Shown piece by piece: positions 1 through 9,288 of a stretch of 50,372 bases of DNA. Location: positions 1 to 50,372 of the forward strand of contig NZ_BMTF01000004.1 in assembly GCF_014649535.1 (NCBI RefSeq), in the 5' to 3' direction. Made by a program: the position numbers and the translations under genes. The DNA is from Streptomyces gelaticus. GTDB taxonomy: Bacteria; Actinomycetota; Actinomycetes; Streptomycetales; Streptomycetaceae. The first letter of the stretch is position 1, and the number at the start of each line of letters is the position of its first letter. The notes under the pieces are model-generated. The model saw nothing but the letters and a program-made list of their open reading frames with translations, was not told where the DNA came from and made no database searches.

Positions 1-293
1 TCACCCAGGACGCACCCGGCGGCACCGCCACCGGCGCCGCCCCCGGCACCTACGAGGCCGGCATCGAGGACTACAAGGTCCTCAAGAACAGCTGCCCGGC
101 CACCGGCACCGTCGCAGGCACGGCCTACGCCCGCTGCGGTACCAACTGGTGGAGCTACGACACCCCGGCCACGATCACGTCCAAGATGGGCTGGGCGAAG
201 AGCCAGGGCCTGGGCGGGGCGTTCTTCTGGGAGTTCAGCGGCGACACCGCCAACGGTGAACTCGTCGGCGCGATCAACAGCGGCCTGAAGTAG
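1..293 (+). CDS. GH18 chitinase, C-terminal part only
   Basis: The first 293 bases hold the last 96 codons of an open frame read from base 3 and closed by TAG at 291-293. The translation has the end of a glycoside hydrolase family 18 barrel: a YEAGIEDYKVL segment, then SKMGWAKSQGLGG and AFFWEFSGDT, the usual Streptomyces chitinase ending in which an aromatic residue follows a Gly-Gly turn. The enzyme would be secreted and hydrolyse beta-1,4-GlcNAc chains of chitin. The catalytic DxxDxDxE motif, signal peptide and any binding module lie outside the window. From memory, S. coelicolor has a chitinase (SCO5376, chiC) next to the DUF2550 gene, so this may be its ortholog, but that is recalled and not checked. 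Confidence 0.85.
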   Translation, partial: TQDAPGGTATGAAPGTYEAGIEDYKVLKNSCPATGTVAGTAYARCGTNWWSYDTPATITSKMGWAKSQGLGGAFFWEFSGDTANGELVGAINSGLK

Positions 294-488
294 CCCCCAC
301 GGGCTGAAGCGAACCCCCCACCAGCACCGCGCATCACCCCGGAAAGCAGCCGGGGAGACGGGTCCGCCCCCCGCCTCCCCGGTTTTCCGTCTGCTGGGGC
401 GCACTCCACCAGGACACACTCCACCCACCTCGCCGATTCACTCAGGCGTAGAGGCCATCGCACTCATTCGCCTTCGTACCAGGGGCTG
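294..488. other. Intergenic stretch without a gene
   Basis: Apart from the chitinase terminator at 350-387 no coding pattern or RNA gene is visible here. The open frames crossing it have no Streptomyces third-position bias and no ribosome binding site. Confidence 0.6.
350..387 (+). terminator. Intrinsic-type terminator after the chitinase gene
   Basis: Left arm CCGGGGAGACGG (350-361) pairs with CCGCCTCCCCGG (371-382) with one mismatch and a 9-base loop, followed by TTTT at 383-386. It lies 57 bases after the chitinase stop, the expected place for its terminator. Confidence 0.75.
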
Positions 489-518
489 TTGGGACTTCCG
501 CAAAGTATTGAACAATGA
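489..518 (+). promoter_or_regulatory. Putative promoter of the acyl-CoA ligase gene
   Basis: TTGGGA at 489-494 is followed after 18 bases by CAATGA at 513-518, giving a plausible but weak -35/-10 pair. The -10 falls inside the palindrome at 507-524, the same geometry as at the Rieske promoter (3952-3980), which is the main reason to take it seriously. Confidence 0.4.
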
Positions 519-524
519 TTCAAT
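507..524. promoter_or_regulatory. Palindromic operator upstream of the ligase (copy 1)
   Basis: ATTGAA-CAATGA-TTCAAT is a perfect 6-base inverted repeat with a 6-base centre. The 15-mer TTGAACAATGATTCA (508-522) matches the reverse complement of 3934-3948 (TTGAACGATGATTCA) at 14 of 15 positions. Such short A/T-rich words are rare in this DNA. It is probably the binding site of a dimeric repressor, TetR-like by its size, that controls both units of the cassette. Confidence 0.7.
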
Positions 525-615
525 CCTTGCCGGGCCGGTGGGGCGCCATCCAGAATTCGCGGCAGGACCGCGCTTCGTCGAACCGCGGCCGCGACGCGAT
601 GTGGAGAGTCCTGCA

Positions 616-2133
616 GTGAACCTGACATGGATGCTGGAGAGGTCGGCCCGCACCTGCGCCGCGAAGCCCGCCGTGGTTTCCGACCTGGGCTCGATGACCT
701 ACGCCGAGTTGCTCTCGGCTTCGAAGCGGGCGGCCGCCGTACTGCGGGACCACGGCGTGCGGCCGGGCGACCGCGTGGGCGTGATGGCGTACAACACTCC
801 TGCCTTCGCCGTGGCGGCGTTCGGCATCTGGCGGGCCGGCGCAGCCCTGGTGCCCATCAACCACAAGCTCACCGCACACGAGGTCGCGTACGTCACCGGG
901 CACGCGAAGGTCCGAATGGCGGTCGTGGCCGAGGAACTGGCCGGGCGCATGCGCGAAGGGGCCCCCGGCGTCGTTGCTCTCACCACGAGTGACAACCGCA
1001 GCGGCGAGTTCGACCGGCACGTCGCACAGGCACAGGAGTGGGACGGCGTGGAGGTCGGGCCCGACGCCGTCGCGCAGGTGCTCTACACCTCCGGGACAAC
1101 CAGTGCGCCCAAGGGATGTCTCCACTCGCACCGTGGCCTGTCCGGCGTGCCCGCGTACACCACCGCGGCCACCGGTCTGCGCCGCGACGACCGGTTCCTC
1201 ATCGCGATGCCGATCTGGCACGCGGCGCCCCTGAACAACTGGTTCCTGTCCATGATCTACCTGGGCGGCACCGTGGTCCTGCTCAAGGAGTACCACCCGG
1301 TCGCCTTCCTCGAAGCCGTCCAGAAACACCGGACCACCGCGTTCTTCGGTGCCCCCATCGCCTACCTCGCTCCGCTGAGGACACTGGAAGCGGCGGGACG
1401 CGACCTGTCGGGCTTCGATCTCTCGCACATGCGGCTGTGGGCCTATGGCGGCGCACCGCTGGGAGCGCAGACCGTACGGATGCTGCAGACCGCCTACGGA
1501 TCCGACAGCTTCTACCAGGTGTACGGGATGACCGAAATGGGCCCCGTCGGTTCCGCTCTCTATCCTCAGGAACAGGTCACCAAGGCCGGGTCGATCGGCG
1601 CGGGGGGCATGCCGGGCGTGGACATCCGTGTGGTCAGGGCCGACGGCTGCGATGCCCGCGCCGGCCAGACCGGGGAGCTGTGGCTGCGGTCGGGCACACG
1701 GATGATCGGCTACCTCGACGACCCGGCGGCGACGGAGCGCGCGTTCGACGGCGACTGGTACAAGTCCGGGGACCTGGCACGCGTCGACGAGGACGGCTAC
1801 CTGTTCATCGTCGACCGGCTCAAGGACGTCGTCATCACCGGCGGCGAGAACGTCTTCTCGCCCGAGGTGGAGGAGGCGCTGCGCCAGCATCCGGCGGTCC
1901 AGGACGGCGCCGTCATCGGCCGGCCGCACGAGGAATGGGGAGAGACCGTCGTGGCCGTCGTGGAGGCGAACGCACCTGTGACGCTGGAGGAGTTGCGCCG
2001 GTTCCTCGCCACGAGACTGGCCAAGTACAAGATCCCCCGGGAGCTGGTGGTACTCCCGTCACTCCCCCGCACCCCCTCCGGCAAGGTGATGAAGCACGTC
2101 CTGCGCGAACAGGCACTGCCGGGCGCACACTGA
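616..2133 (+). CDS. Acyl-CoA ligase (AMP-forming, FadD-like)
   Basis: This ANL-superfamily ligase would activate a carboxylic acid to its CoA thioester via an acyl-adenylate. The P-loop motif YTSGTTSAPKG starts near residue 157. YGMTEMG (A5), a YKSGDLARVDEDGYLFIVDR segment (A7/A8), GGENV, and the C-terminal PRTPSGKVMK with the catalytic lysine follow in order. The length, 505 residues, is normal for the family. I chose GTG at 616, preceded by GGAGAG at 603-608, because the frame's upstream TTG at 508 sits inside the operator and has no ribosome binding site. GTG at 601 is an alternative. The gene faces a Rieske oxygenase and thioesterase under the same operator, which suggests catabolism of an aromatic or alicyclic acid. 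The substrate cannot be read from the sequence. Confidence 0.88.
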   Translation: MNLTWMLERSARTCAAKPAVVSDLGSMTYAELLSASKRAAAVLRDHGVRPGDRVGVMAYNTPAFAVAAFGIWRAGAALVPINHKLTAHEVAYVTGHAKVRMAVVAEELAGRMREGAPGVVALTTSDNRSGEFDRHVAQAQEWDGVEVGPDAVAQVLYTSGTTSAPKGCLHSHRGLSGVPAYTTAATGLRRDDRFLIAMPIWHAAPLNNWFLSMIYLGGTVVLLKEYHPVAFLEAVQKHRTTAFFGAPIAYLAPLRTLEAAGRDLSGFDLSHMRLWAYGGAPLGAQTVRMLQTAYGSDSFYQVYGMTEMGPVGSALYPQEQVTKAGSIGAGGMPGVDIRVVRADGCDARAGQTGELWLRSGTRMIGYLDDPAATERAFDGDWYKSGDLARVDEDGYLFIVDRLKDVVITGGENVFSPEVEEALRQHPAVQDGAVIGRPHEEWGETVVAVVEANAPVTLEELRRFLATRLAKYKIPRELVVLPSLPRTPSGKVMKHVLREQALPGAH

Positions 2134-2202
2134 CCGCGCCGCGCGGCACCGCACGCAGGAGGCCGGACCCGGTCGGCAGGACGGCCGACGGAGCGGACAG
2201 CG

Positions 2203-2244
2203 CGGCCCCTGACGCGAGGACGGGGGTCTTCTCGCCAGGGGCCG
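2203..2244. terminator. Bidirectional terminator between convergent ligase and thioesterase genes
   Basis: CGGCCCCTG (2203-2211) pairs perfectly with CAGGGGCCG (2236-2244), and inside it GCGAG (2214-2218) pairs with CTCGC (2231-2235). It lies in the 136-base gap between the two stop codons. Confidence 0.7.
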
Positions 2245-2269
2245 GGGAGACAGCGGTGGGCGTCTGCGG

Positions 2270-2704
2270 TCAGTCCTCCTGCGCCGCGCGCTCGCCCGCC
2301 GTCACGATCGTCCCCTGCGCCACGGCGACCAGGCGCTCGGGTCCCTGCGACGACGTGACGTAGATGGAGCACTGGCACACGGCCTGCCGCCGGGTGGTGG
2401 CCGTTGCCTGCGCGCGGGCGATGACGATGTCGCCGACCGCCGGCTTGACGTAGTTGATCTTGTATTCGGCGGTGAGCGCGTCGCCCCCCAGGGCGAGCCC
2501 TCCCGCGAACGTCAGCGCGTTGTCCGCCAGGTAGCTGAGGACCCCGCCGTGCACGAAGCCGTGCTGCTGCTGGATCTCGGGCCGGTTGGAGATGCGGATC
2601 TCGGCCGAGTCGGGCCCCACCGAGGTGAGCTCGGCGCCCAGGAACATGCTGAAGGGCTGGGCCTTGAAGATGCTGTGCGCGAAACCGTTGAGGTCCGTGG
2701 TCAT
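2270..2704 (-). CDS. PaaI-family hotdog thioesterase
   Basis: This 144-residue single hotdog-fold protein would hydrolyse acyl-CoA thioesters in the cytoplasm. The segment around QQHGFVHGGVLSYLADNAL is the characteristic HGG...D motif of the PaaI/YbgC-like DUF4442 group: the helix carrying Gly-Gly followed by an acidic residue that activates water or the thioester. ATG at 2704-2702 overlaps the stop of the Rieske gene (ATGA), so the two are translationally coupled. Its role is probably to release CoA from a dead-end or final intermediate of the pathway begun by the ligase at 616-2133. The substrate is unknown. Confidence 0.82.
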   Translation of the reverse strand: MTTDLNGFAHSIFKAQPFSMFLGAELTSVGPDSAEIRISNRPEIQQQHGFVHGGVLSYLADNALTFAGGLALGGDALTAEYKINYVKPAVGDIVIARAQATATTRRQAVCQCSIYVTSSQGPERLVAVAQGTIVTAGERAAQED

Positions 2705-3906
2705 GAGTGCTGTCCTGTCGTCGCGGGGGTGGTGGCCGAAGCACCGGCGGCCTCGCCCGGTCCGGTGAGCCGCTCGTCGATGTTGCTCTGGAATATCGCG
2801 AGCAGGCCCTCCGCGAGTCCCAGGACGTGGTGATCGCTGCCGCCGTGCCGGAGGTGGCGCTGCACGTCCTCGGCGATGGCGAAGTCCTCCTGGTCGAACA
2901 CGGTGTCGTTGGTGAAGCGGAACCGCTTCTCCAGGGCGCTCTGCCCGGCGGAACCGGCGAAGTCCTCGGCCCGGTAGAGCATCTCGTGGGTCCAGATCGT
3001 CCGGTCGGGGCTCAGCGGCCAGAACGTGTTGATGGACACGTAGTCGGGATGCAGGATGAAGAAGGTGTTGGGGAAGAGCGTGTAGTACACGGAGGCGTAG
3101 TCGAGTATGCGCCACTCCTCCTCCGGCTTGAGGGCGGTCTCGCCGATGTTGGTCCGTGCTGCGGACAGCCGGATGTGCGGCCCGTCGCTGTCGTGGGCGA
3201 TCACGCCCCTCTTGAAGGCGGCCGCGAGCGTGTCCCGGTGGAGGTAGGGGACGTGGTAGCCCTCCAGGTATGTCTTGATCAGCAGCTTCCAGTTGGCTTC
3301 CTTGACGACCTTCGTCTTCTTGTACTGGACCAACGAGGCCACGTCGAAGTTCACGAGGTCCTCGTGGAACGCCCCGAGGAAGCCGGGGATGTCGAGCGTC
3401 GCCCCGGGCGTCCGGCCGACCCAGACCAGTCCCCCTGCCTCCGTGGCCGGCAGTTCCACCAGCCCGTAGTCGCACGGGTTCACGCCGGGGAAGTCATGTG
3501 CCCGGGTGATGCCCTTCAGAGCGCCGTCGAGCCCGTAGACCCAGCCGTGGAAGGGGCAGACGAAGTTCTTCACCGTGCCGGCCGGTGCCTCGGCGAGCCG
3601 GGCGCCCCGATGGCGGCACTGGTTGTAGAAGGCGCGGACCCGGCCGTCCTCACCCCTGACGACGAAGTACGGAAACTGGTCCCAGTCACTGGTCAGATAG
3701 GCCCCGGGTTCGGCGAGCGCCGACGCATGGCCCGCTATCAGCGGGTACTGGGAGAAGGCCGAGGCGATCTCCTGCTCCAGGAGCGCCTCATCCGTGTACT
3801 TGGTGACCGGAAGCCTGACGACCTCATCGAGCATCTTCTCGTCGCGGCGCGTCTCGCGCAGTGCGAGAAGGCGCTTGAGCATGTCCACCTGTTCGGCGTG
3901 TTGCAT
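2701..3906 (-). CDS. Rieske non-heme iron oxygenase, alpha subunit
   Basis: A 401-residue ring-hydroxylating oxygenase large subunit. The Rieske [2Fe-2S] ligands are visible as CRH (C97, H99) and CPFH (C117, H120). The bridging and mononuclear iron site is EGYHVPYLH (H208, H213), with D331 in a DFAIAEDVQ segment completing the 2-His-1-carboxylate triad. It would hydroxylate a substrate with O2 and electrons from a reductase, but neither ferredoxin nor reductase genes are next to it, so redox partners must be encoded elsewhere. ATG at 3906 is preceded by a G-rich GTGGGGGGACAG stretch. Longer starts would run through the operator. It is coupled to the thioesterase through an ATGA overlap and is probably repressed through the operator at 3931-3955. 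Confidence 0.88.
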   Translation of the reverse strand: MQHAEQVDMLKRLLALRETRRDEKMLDEVVRLPVTKYTDEALLEQEIASAFSQYPLIAGHASALAEPGAYLTSDWDQFPYFVVRGEDGRVRAFYNQCRHRGARLAEAPAGTVKNFVCPFHGWVYGLDGALKGITRAHDFPGVNPCDYGLVELPATEAGGLVWVGRTPGATLDIPGFLGAFHEDLVNFDVASLVQYKKTKVVKEANWKLLIKTYLEGYHVPYLHRDTLAAAFKRGVIAHDSDGPHIRLSAARTNIGETALKPEEEWRILDYASVYYTLFPNTFFILHPDYVSINTFWPLSPDRTIWTHEMLYRAEDFAGSAGQSALEKRFRFTNDTVFDQEDFAIAEDVQRHLRHGGSDHHVLGLAEGLLAIFQSNIDERLTGPGEAAGASATTPATTGQHS

Positions 3907-3930
3907 CTGTCCCCCCACGTCCACACCAAG

Positions 3931-3955
3931 CCATGAATCATCGTTCAATTCATGG
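3931..3955. promoter_or_regulatory. Palindromic operator upstream of the Rieske gene (copy 2)
   Basis: CCATGAAT (3931-3938) and ATTCATGG (3948-3955) are perfect 8-base inverted arms around a 9-base centre. The inner 15-mer at 3934-3948 matches copy 1 (507-524) in reverse complement at 14 of 15 positions. It overlaps the -10 of the promoter at 3952-3980, which fits repression. Confidence 0.75.
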
Positions 3956-3980
3956 TACGGAGGATGCAGAGGCGAGGCAA
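3952..3980 (-). promoter_or_regulatory. Promoter of the Rieske-thioesterase unit
   Basis: On the minus strand TTGCCT (3980-3975) is followed by exactly 17 bases and TACCAT (3957-3952), a good vegetative-type promoter. The start codon lies 46 bases downstream. The -10 is partly covered by the operator at 3931-3955. Confidence 0.65.
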
Positions 3981-4050
3981 CGATCCTCGGAACAAGAGCG
4001 GACGGCAGGTTCGACGCACAACCGAGCGCCCGGAAGCGGAAGTTGGGGAC

Positions 4051-4092
4051 GGCATGACGAGGCCCGGCGTGAACGCCGGGCCTCGTCATGCC
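4051..4092. terminator. Very strong stem-loop terminator after DUF2550/ATP synthase region
   Basis: A perfect 19-base inverted repeat, GGCATGACGAGGCCCGGCG (4051-4069), with loop TGAA and its exact complement at 4074-4092. There is no U-tract, which is common for actinobacterial terminators. It ends minus-strand transcription coming through 4146-4592 and shields the Rieske promoter. Confidence 0.75.
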
Positions 4093-4145
4093 CGAACCCG
4101 CCGCACGGCAGGCGGCAGTTCGACGAAGGGGCTACGGGACGGCCC

Positions 4146-4592
4146 TCAGGCCACGTTGACCCGCTGGCCGGGCGGCGCCGCCTCCAGCCAGGCGAGGAAC
4201 CCGGTCAGCGCGTCCTCGCTCATGGCCAGCTCCAAGCGGGTCTCCCGGTGGAGACAGCCGAGCACCACGGCGTCGGAGAGCAGCGCGAGCTCCTCCTCAC
4301 CCTCGGGCAGACGGCGGGCGACCACCTCGATGGCGGAACGCTCCAGGACCCGGCGGGGTCGAGGAGCGTAGGAGAAGACCCGGAACCAGTCGATCTGGTC
4401 CTCGTTGTAACGGGCGACTCCGTAGACCCAGCCCTTGCCCGAGATATCGGGCTCCTCCGGGACGTTCCAGCGCAGGCTGCAGTCGAAGGTCCCGCCGGAG
4501 CGCTGAATCAGCCGCCGGCGAAGACCGAAGACGAAGAGTCCCACCAGGACCAGTGCGACGAGCATCCCGCCCACCCACAGCGCGAGGAACAT
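4146..4592 (-). CDS. DUF2550 family membrane-anchored protein
   Basis: A 148-residue protein with one N-terminal transmembrane helix (about residues 3-24) followed by basic residues GLRRRLIQR and a soluble domain containing RVFSYAPRPRR and a C-terminal PGQRV. This matches the DUF2550 family, which in actinobacteria lies directly after atpC (for example Rv1312 in Mycobacterium tuberculosis, from memory). Its function is unknown. I chose ATG at 4592 because AGGAGGT lies 8 bases before it. GTG six bases further upstream is too close to that site. It is separated from atpC by a terminator hairpin at 4658-4709, so it may be only partly cotranscribed with the ATP synthase operon. Confidence 0.85.
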   Translation of the reverse strand: MFLALWVGGMLVALVLVGLFVFGLRRRLIQRSGGTFDCSLRWNVPEEPDISGKGWVYGVARYNEDQIDWFRVFSYAPRPRRVLERSAIEVVARRLPEGEEELALLSDAVVLGCLHRETRLELAMSEDALTGFLAWLEAAPPGQRVNVA

Positions 4593-4657
4593 CTCCACCG
4601 ACCTCCTCGCGTCGTCGAGTAACGGATACCGCCAGAACTACAACCGCACCTGCATCG

Positions 4658-4709
4658 CCTCAGCCGCGGCACGGTCTGGAGTGGTCTCCAGCTCGGGCCG
4701 CGGCTGAGG
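4658..4709. terminator. Terminator of the ATP synthase operon
   Basis: CCTCAGCCGCGGC (4658-4670) and GCCGCGGCTGAGG (4697-4709) form a perfect 13-base stem. A smaller stem, CTGGA/TCCAG, lies in the loop. It starts 25 bases after the atpC stop. Confidence 0.75.
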
Positions 4710-4733
4710 GTAAAGCTACGTGGTCGCGGTGCG

Positions 4734-5108
4734 CTAGCGCACCGCCACCGCACGCAGTCGCACTTCGGCGCGCCGCTCGGAGGCGGCGTCCGTGTCCGAC
4801 TTCGCACGCTCCAGCGCACGCTCGGCGCGCTGGACATCGATCTCGTCCGCCAGCTCCGCGATCTCCGCGAGCAGCGAGAGCTTGTCGTCCGCGAACGAGA
4901 TGAAACCGCCGTGCACAGCGGCGACAACGGTGCCGCCGTCGCTCGTACGGATCGTCACCGGGCCCGATTCCAGCACACCCAGAAGCGGCTGGTGACCGGG
5001 CATGACGCCGATGTCGCCGGACGTGGTGCGCGCGACGACCAGGTTGGCCTCGCCGGACCAGACACTGCGGTCCGCGGCGACCAGCTCGACGTGCAGCTCA
5101 GCAGCCAA
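4734..5108 (-). CDS. atpC: F1Fo ATP synthase subunit epsilon
   Basis: This 124-residue central-stalk subunit couples rotation of the c-ring and gamma to F1 and inhibits ATP hydrolysis. The N-terminal beta-sandwich shows the conserved GDIGVMPGHQPLL segment and an HGGF strand. The C-terminal helical part carries RAERALERAK. The start is TTG at 5108, preceded by GAGGAG at normal spacing. It is last in the operon and is separated from atpD by 110 bases holding two stem-loops, unlike the overlapping or closely spaced genes elsewhere in the operon. Confidence 0.95.
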   Translation of the reverse strand: MAAELHVELVAADRSVWSGEANLVVARTTSGDIGVMPGHQPLLGVLESGPVTIRTSDGGTVVAAVHGGFISFADDKLSLLAEIAELADEIDVQRAERALERAKSDTDAASERRAEVRLRAVAVR

Positions 5109-5127
5109 GGGTGGCTCCTCGGGTCAC

Positions 5128-5204
5128 CACCCGGCCGTTCGAGCCGGGTGTTGGGTCAATTCTACGGGGCGTGGTGAGGGGGACGGGACAGGCCCGTCCC
5201 CCTC
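5128..5204 (-). promoter_or_regulatory. Two stem-loops between atpD and atpC
   Basis: CACCCGGC (5128-5135) pairs with GCCGGGTG (5143-5150). GAGGGGGACGGG (5176-5187) pairs perfectly with CCCGTCCCCCTC (5193-5204) around a 5-base loop. Neither is followed by a U-tract on the minus strand. They may attenuate, process or stabilise the operon mRNA before atpC. Confidence 0.55.
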
Positions 5205-5218
5205 GGTGAGCCAGGGGC

Positions 5219-7575
<2,357 letters not shown>

Positions 7576-7578
7576 CGA

Positions 7579-9150
7579 TCAGCCCTCGCCCAGGAGCTTG
7601 CCGTCCGAGGTCTCGAACTGCTGCTTGAAGGCGGCGACGGCGTCGGCGATCGCCTGCAGCGTGTCGTCGGACATCTTGGCGCCCTCGCGGATGCTGGTCA
7701 GGAGGTCCTTGCGGTCGCGGCGCAGGTACTCCAGCAGCTCCGTCTCGAAGCGGCGGATGTCCTCGACCGGGACGTCGTCCATCTTGCCGTTGGTGCCGGC
7801 CCAGATGGAGACGACCTGCTCCTCGACCGGGAACGGGGCGTACTGCGGCTGCTTCAGCAGCTCGACCATGCGCTTACCACGCTCCAGCGACGCCTTCGAG
7901 GCCGCGTCCAGGTCGGAACCGAAGGCGGCGAACGCCTCCAGCTCGCGGTACTGGGCGAGGTCGACACGGAGACGGCCGGAGACCTGGCGCATCGCCTTGT
8001 GCTGGGCGGAGCCACCGACACGGGAGACCGAGATACCGACGTTCAGGGCCGGACGCTGGCCGGCGTTGAACAGGTCGGACTCCAGGAAGCACTGGCCGTC
8101 GGTGATGGAGATGACGTTGGTCGGGATGAACGCCGACACGTCGTTCGCCTTGGTCTCGACGATCGGGAGGCCCGTCATCGAACCGGCGCCCATCTCGTCG
8201 GAGAGCTTCGCGCAGCGCTCCAGCAGACGCGAGTGGAGGTAGAACACGTCGCCCGGGTAGGCCTCACGGCCCGGCGGACGGCGCAGCAGCAGCGACACGG
8301 CGCGGTAGGCGTCGGCCTGCTTCGAGAGGTCGTCGAAGATGATCAGGACGTGCTTGCCCTGGTACATCCAGTGCTGGCCGATGGCCGAACCGGTGTACGG
8401 CGCCAGGTACTTGAAGCCGGCCGGGTCGGACGCCGGGGCGGCGACGATGGTCGTGTACTCCAGCGCGCCGGCCTCTTCGAGGGCACCGCGCACGGAGGCG
8501 ATGGTGGAGCCCTTCTGGCCGATGGCGACGTAGATGCAGCGCACCTGCTTGTTCACGTCGCCCGAGCGCCAGTTGTCGCGCTGGTTGATGATCGTGTCGA
8601 CGGCCAGAGCGGTCTTACCCGTCTGACGGTCACCAATGATCAGCTGACGCTGGCCGCGGCCGATCGGCACCATGGCGTCGACGGCCTTGTAGCCGGTCTG
8701 CATCGGCTCGTGCACCGACTTACGGACCATGACGCCAGGGGCCTGCAGCTCGAGGGCGCGGCGGCTGTCGGTCGCGATCTCGCCGAGACCGTCGATCGGG
8801 TTGCCGAGCGGGTCGACGACGCGGCCGAGGTAACCCTCGCCGACGCCGACGGAGAGCACCTCACCGGTGCGCTGCACCGGCTGGCCCTCTTCGATGCCGC
8901 TGAACTCGCCGAGGACGATCGCACCGATCTCGCGCTCCTCGAGGTTGAGGGCGAGACCGAGGGTGCCGTCCTCGAACTTCAGCAGCTCGTTCGCCATGGC
9001 CGAGGGAAGACCCTCGACCTTCGCGATGCCGTCGCCGGCAACGCTGACCGTACCGACCTCCTCGCGCGAGGCCGCGTCCGGCTTGTACGACTGGACAAAG
9101 TTCTCCAGCGCGTCCCGGATCTCCTCCGGCCGGATCGTGAGCTCCGCCAT
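7579..9150 (-). CDS. atpA: F1Fo ATP synthase subunit alpha
   Basis: The 523-residue regulatory nucleotide-binding subunit. Walker A is [10 protein letters not shown], and the alpha signature [17 protein letters not shown] is intact. I chose ATG at 9150, giving the start [11 protein letters not shown], because this is the conserved alpha N-terminus. The frame stays open upstream into a non-coding hairpin region. The 138-base gap to atpH, with the repeat element at 9191-9215, is the largest between F1 genes here. Confidence 0.98.
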   Translation of the reverse strand: MAELTIRPEEIRDALENFVQSYKPDAASREEVGTVSVAGDGIAKVEGLPSAMANELLKFEDGTLGLALNLEEREIGAIVLGEFSGIEEGQPVQRTGEVLSVGVGEGYLGRVVDPLGNPIDGLGEIATDSRRALELQAPGVMVRKSVHEPMQTGYKAVDAMVPIGRGQRQLIIGDRQTGKTALAVDTIINQRDNWRSGDVNKQVRCIYVAIGQKGSTIASVRGALEEAGALEYTTIVAAPASDPAGFKYLAPYTGSAIGQHWMYQGKHVLIIFDDLSKQADAYRAVSLLLRRPPGREAYPGDVFYLHSRLLERCAKLSDEMGAGSMTGLPIVETKANDVSAFIPTNVISITDGQCFLESDLFNAGQRPALNVGISVSRVGGSAQHKAMRQVSGRLRVDLAQYRELEAFAAFGSDLDAASKASLERGKRMVELLKQPQYAPFPVEEQVVSIWAGTNGKMDDVPVEDIRRFETELLEYLRRDRKDLLTSIREGAKMSDDTLQAIADAVAAFKQQFETSDGKLLGEG

Positions 9151-9190
9151 CTGGGTTCCCTGCTCTCCTTGTTGGGCCCGAAGTTTCTTA

Positions 9191-9215
9191 AGGGGGTCTG
9201 GGGGCCGACCCCCAG
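9191..9215. repeat. Dispersed Streptomyces stem-loop repeat between atpH and atpA
   Basis: AGGGGGT (9191-9197) is followed by CTGGGGG-CCGA-CCCCCAG (9198-9215), a perfect 7-base stem with tetraloop. I recognise the pattern 'GGGGGTCTGGGGGC...GCCCCCAG' as one that recurs between genes in Streptomyces genomes. This is from memory and the copy number is not checked. Confidence 0.5.
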
Positions 9216-9288
9216 GAATCTTCTGCAATTTCTGCACGGCCCAACCGGGCCGCTGGTCTTGCTCTGTTCTGTTGCTGCGTTGCGTCGG

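Noticed and set aside
508..615. TTG at 508 as the start of the acyl-CoA ligase, adding 36 residues
   Set aside because: It lies inside the palindromic operator and -10 region, has no ribosome binding site, and the added residues do not look like the family; GTG at 616 has GGAGAG at the right distance.
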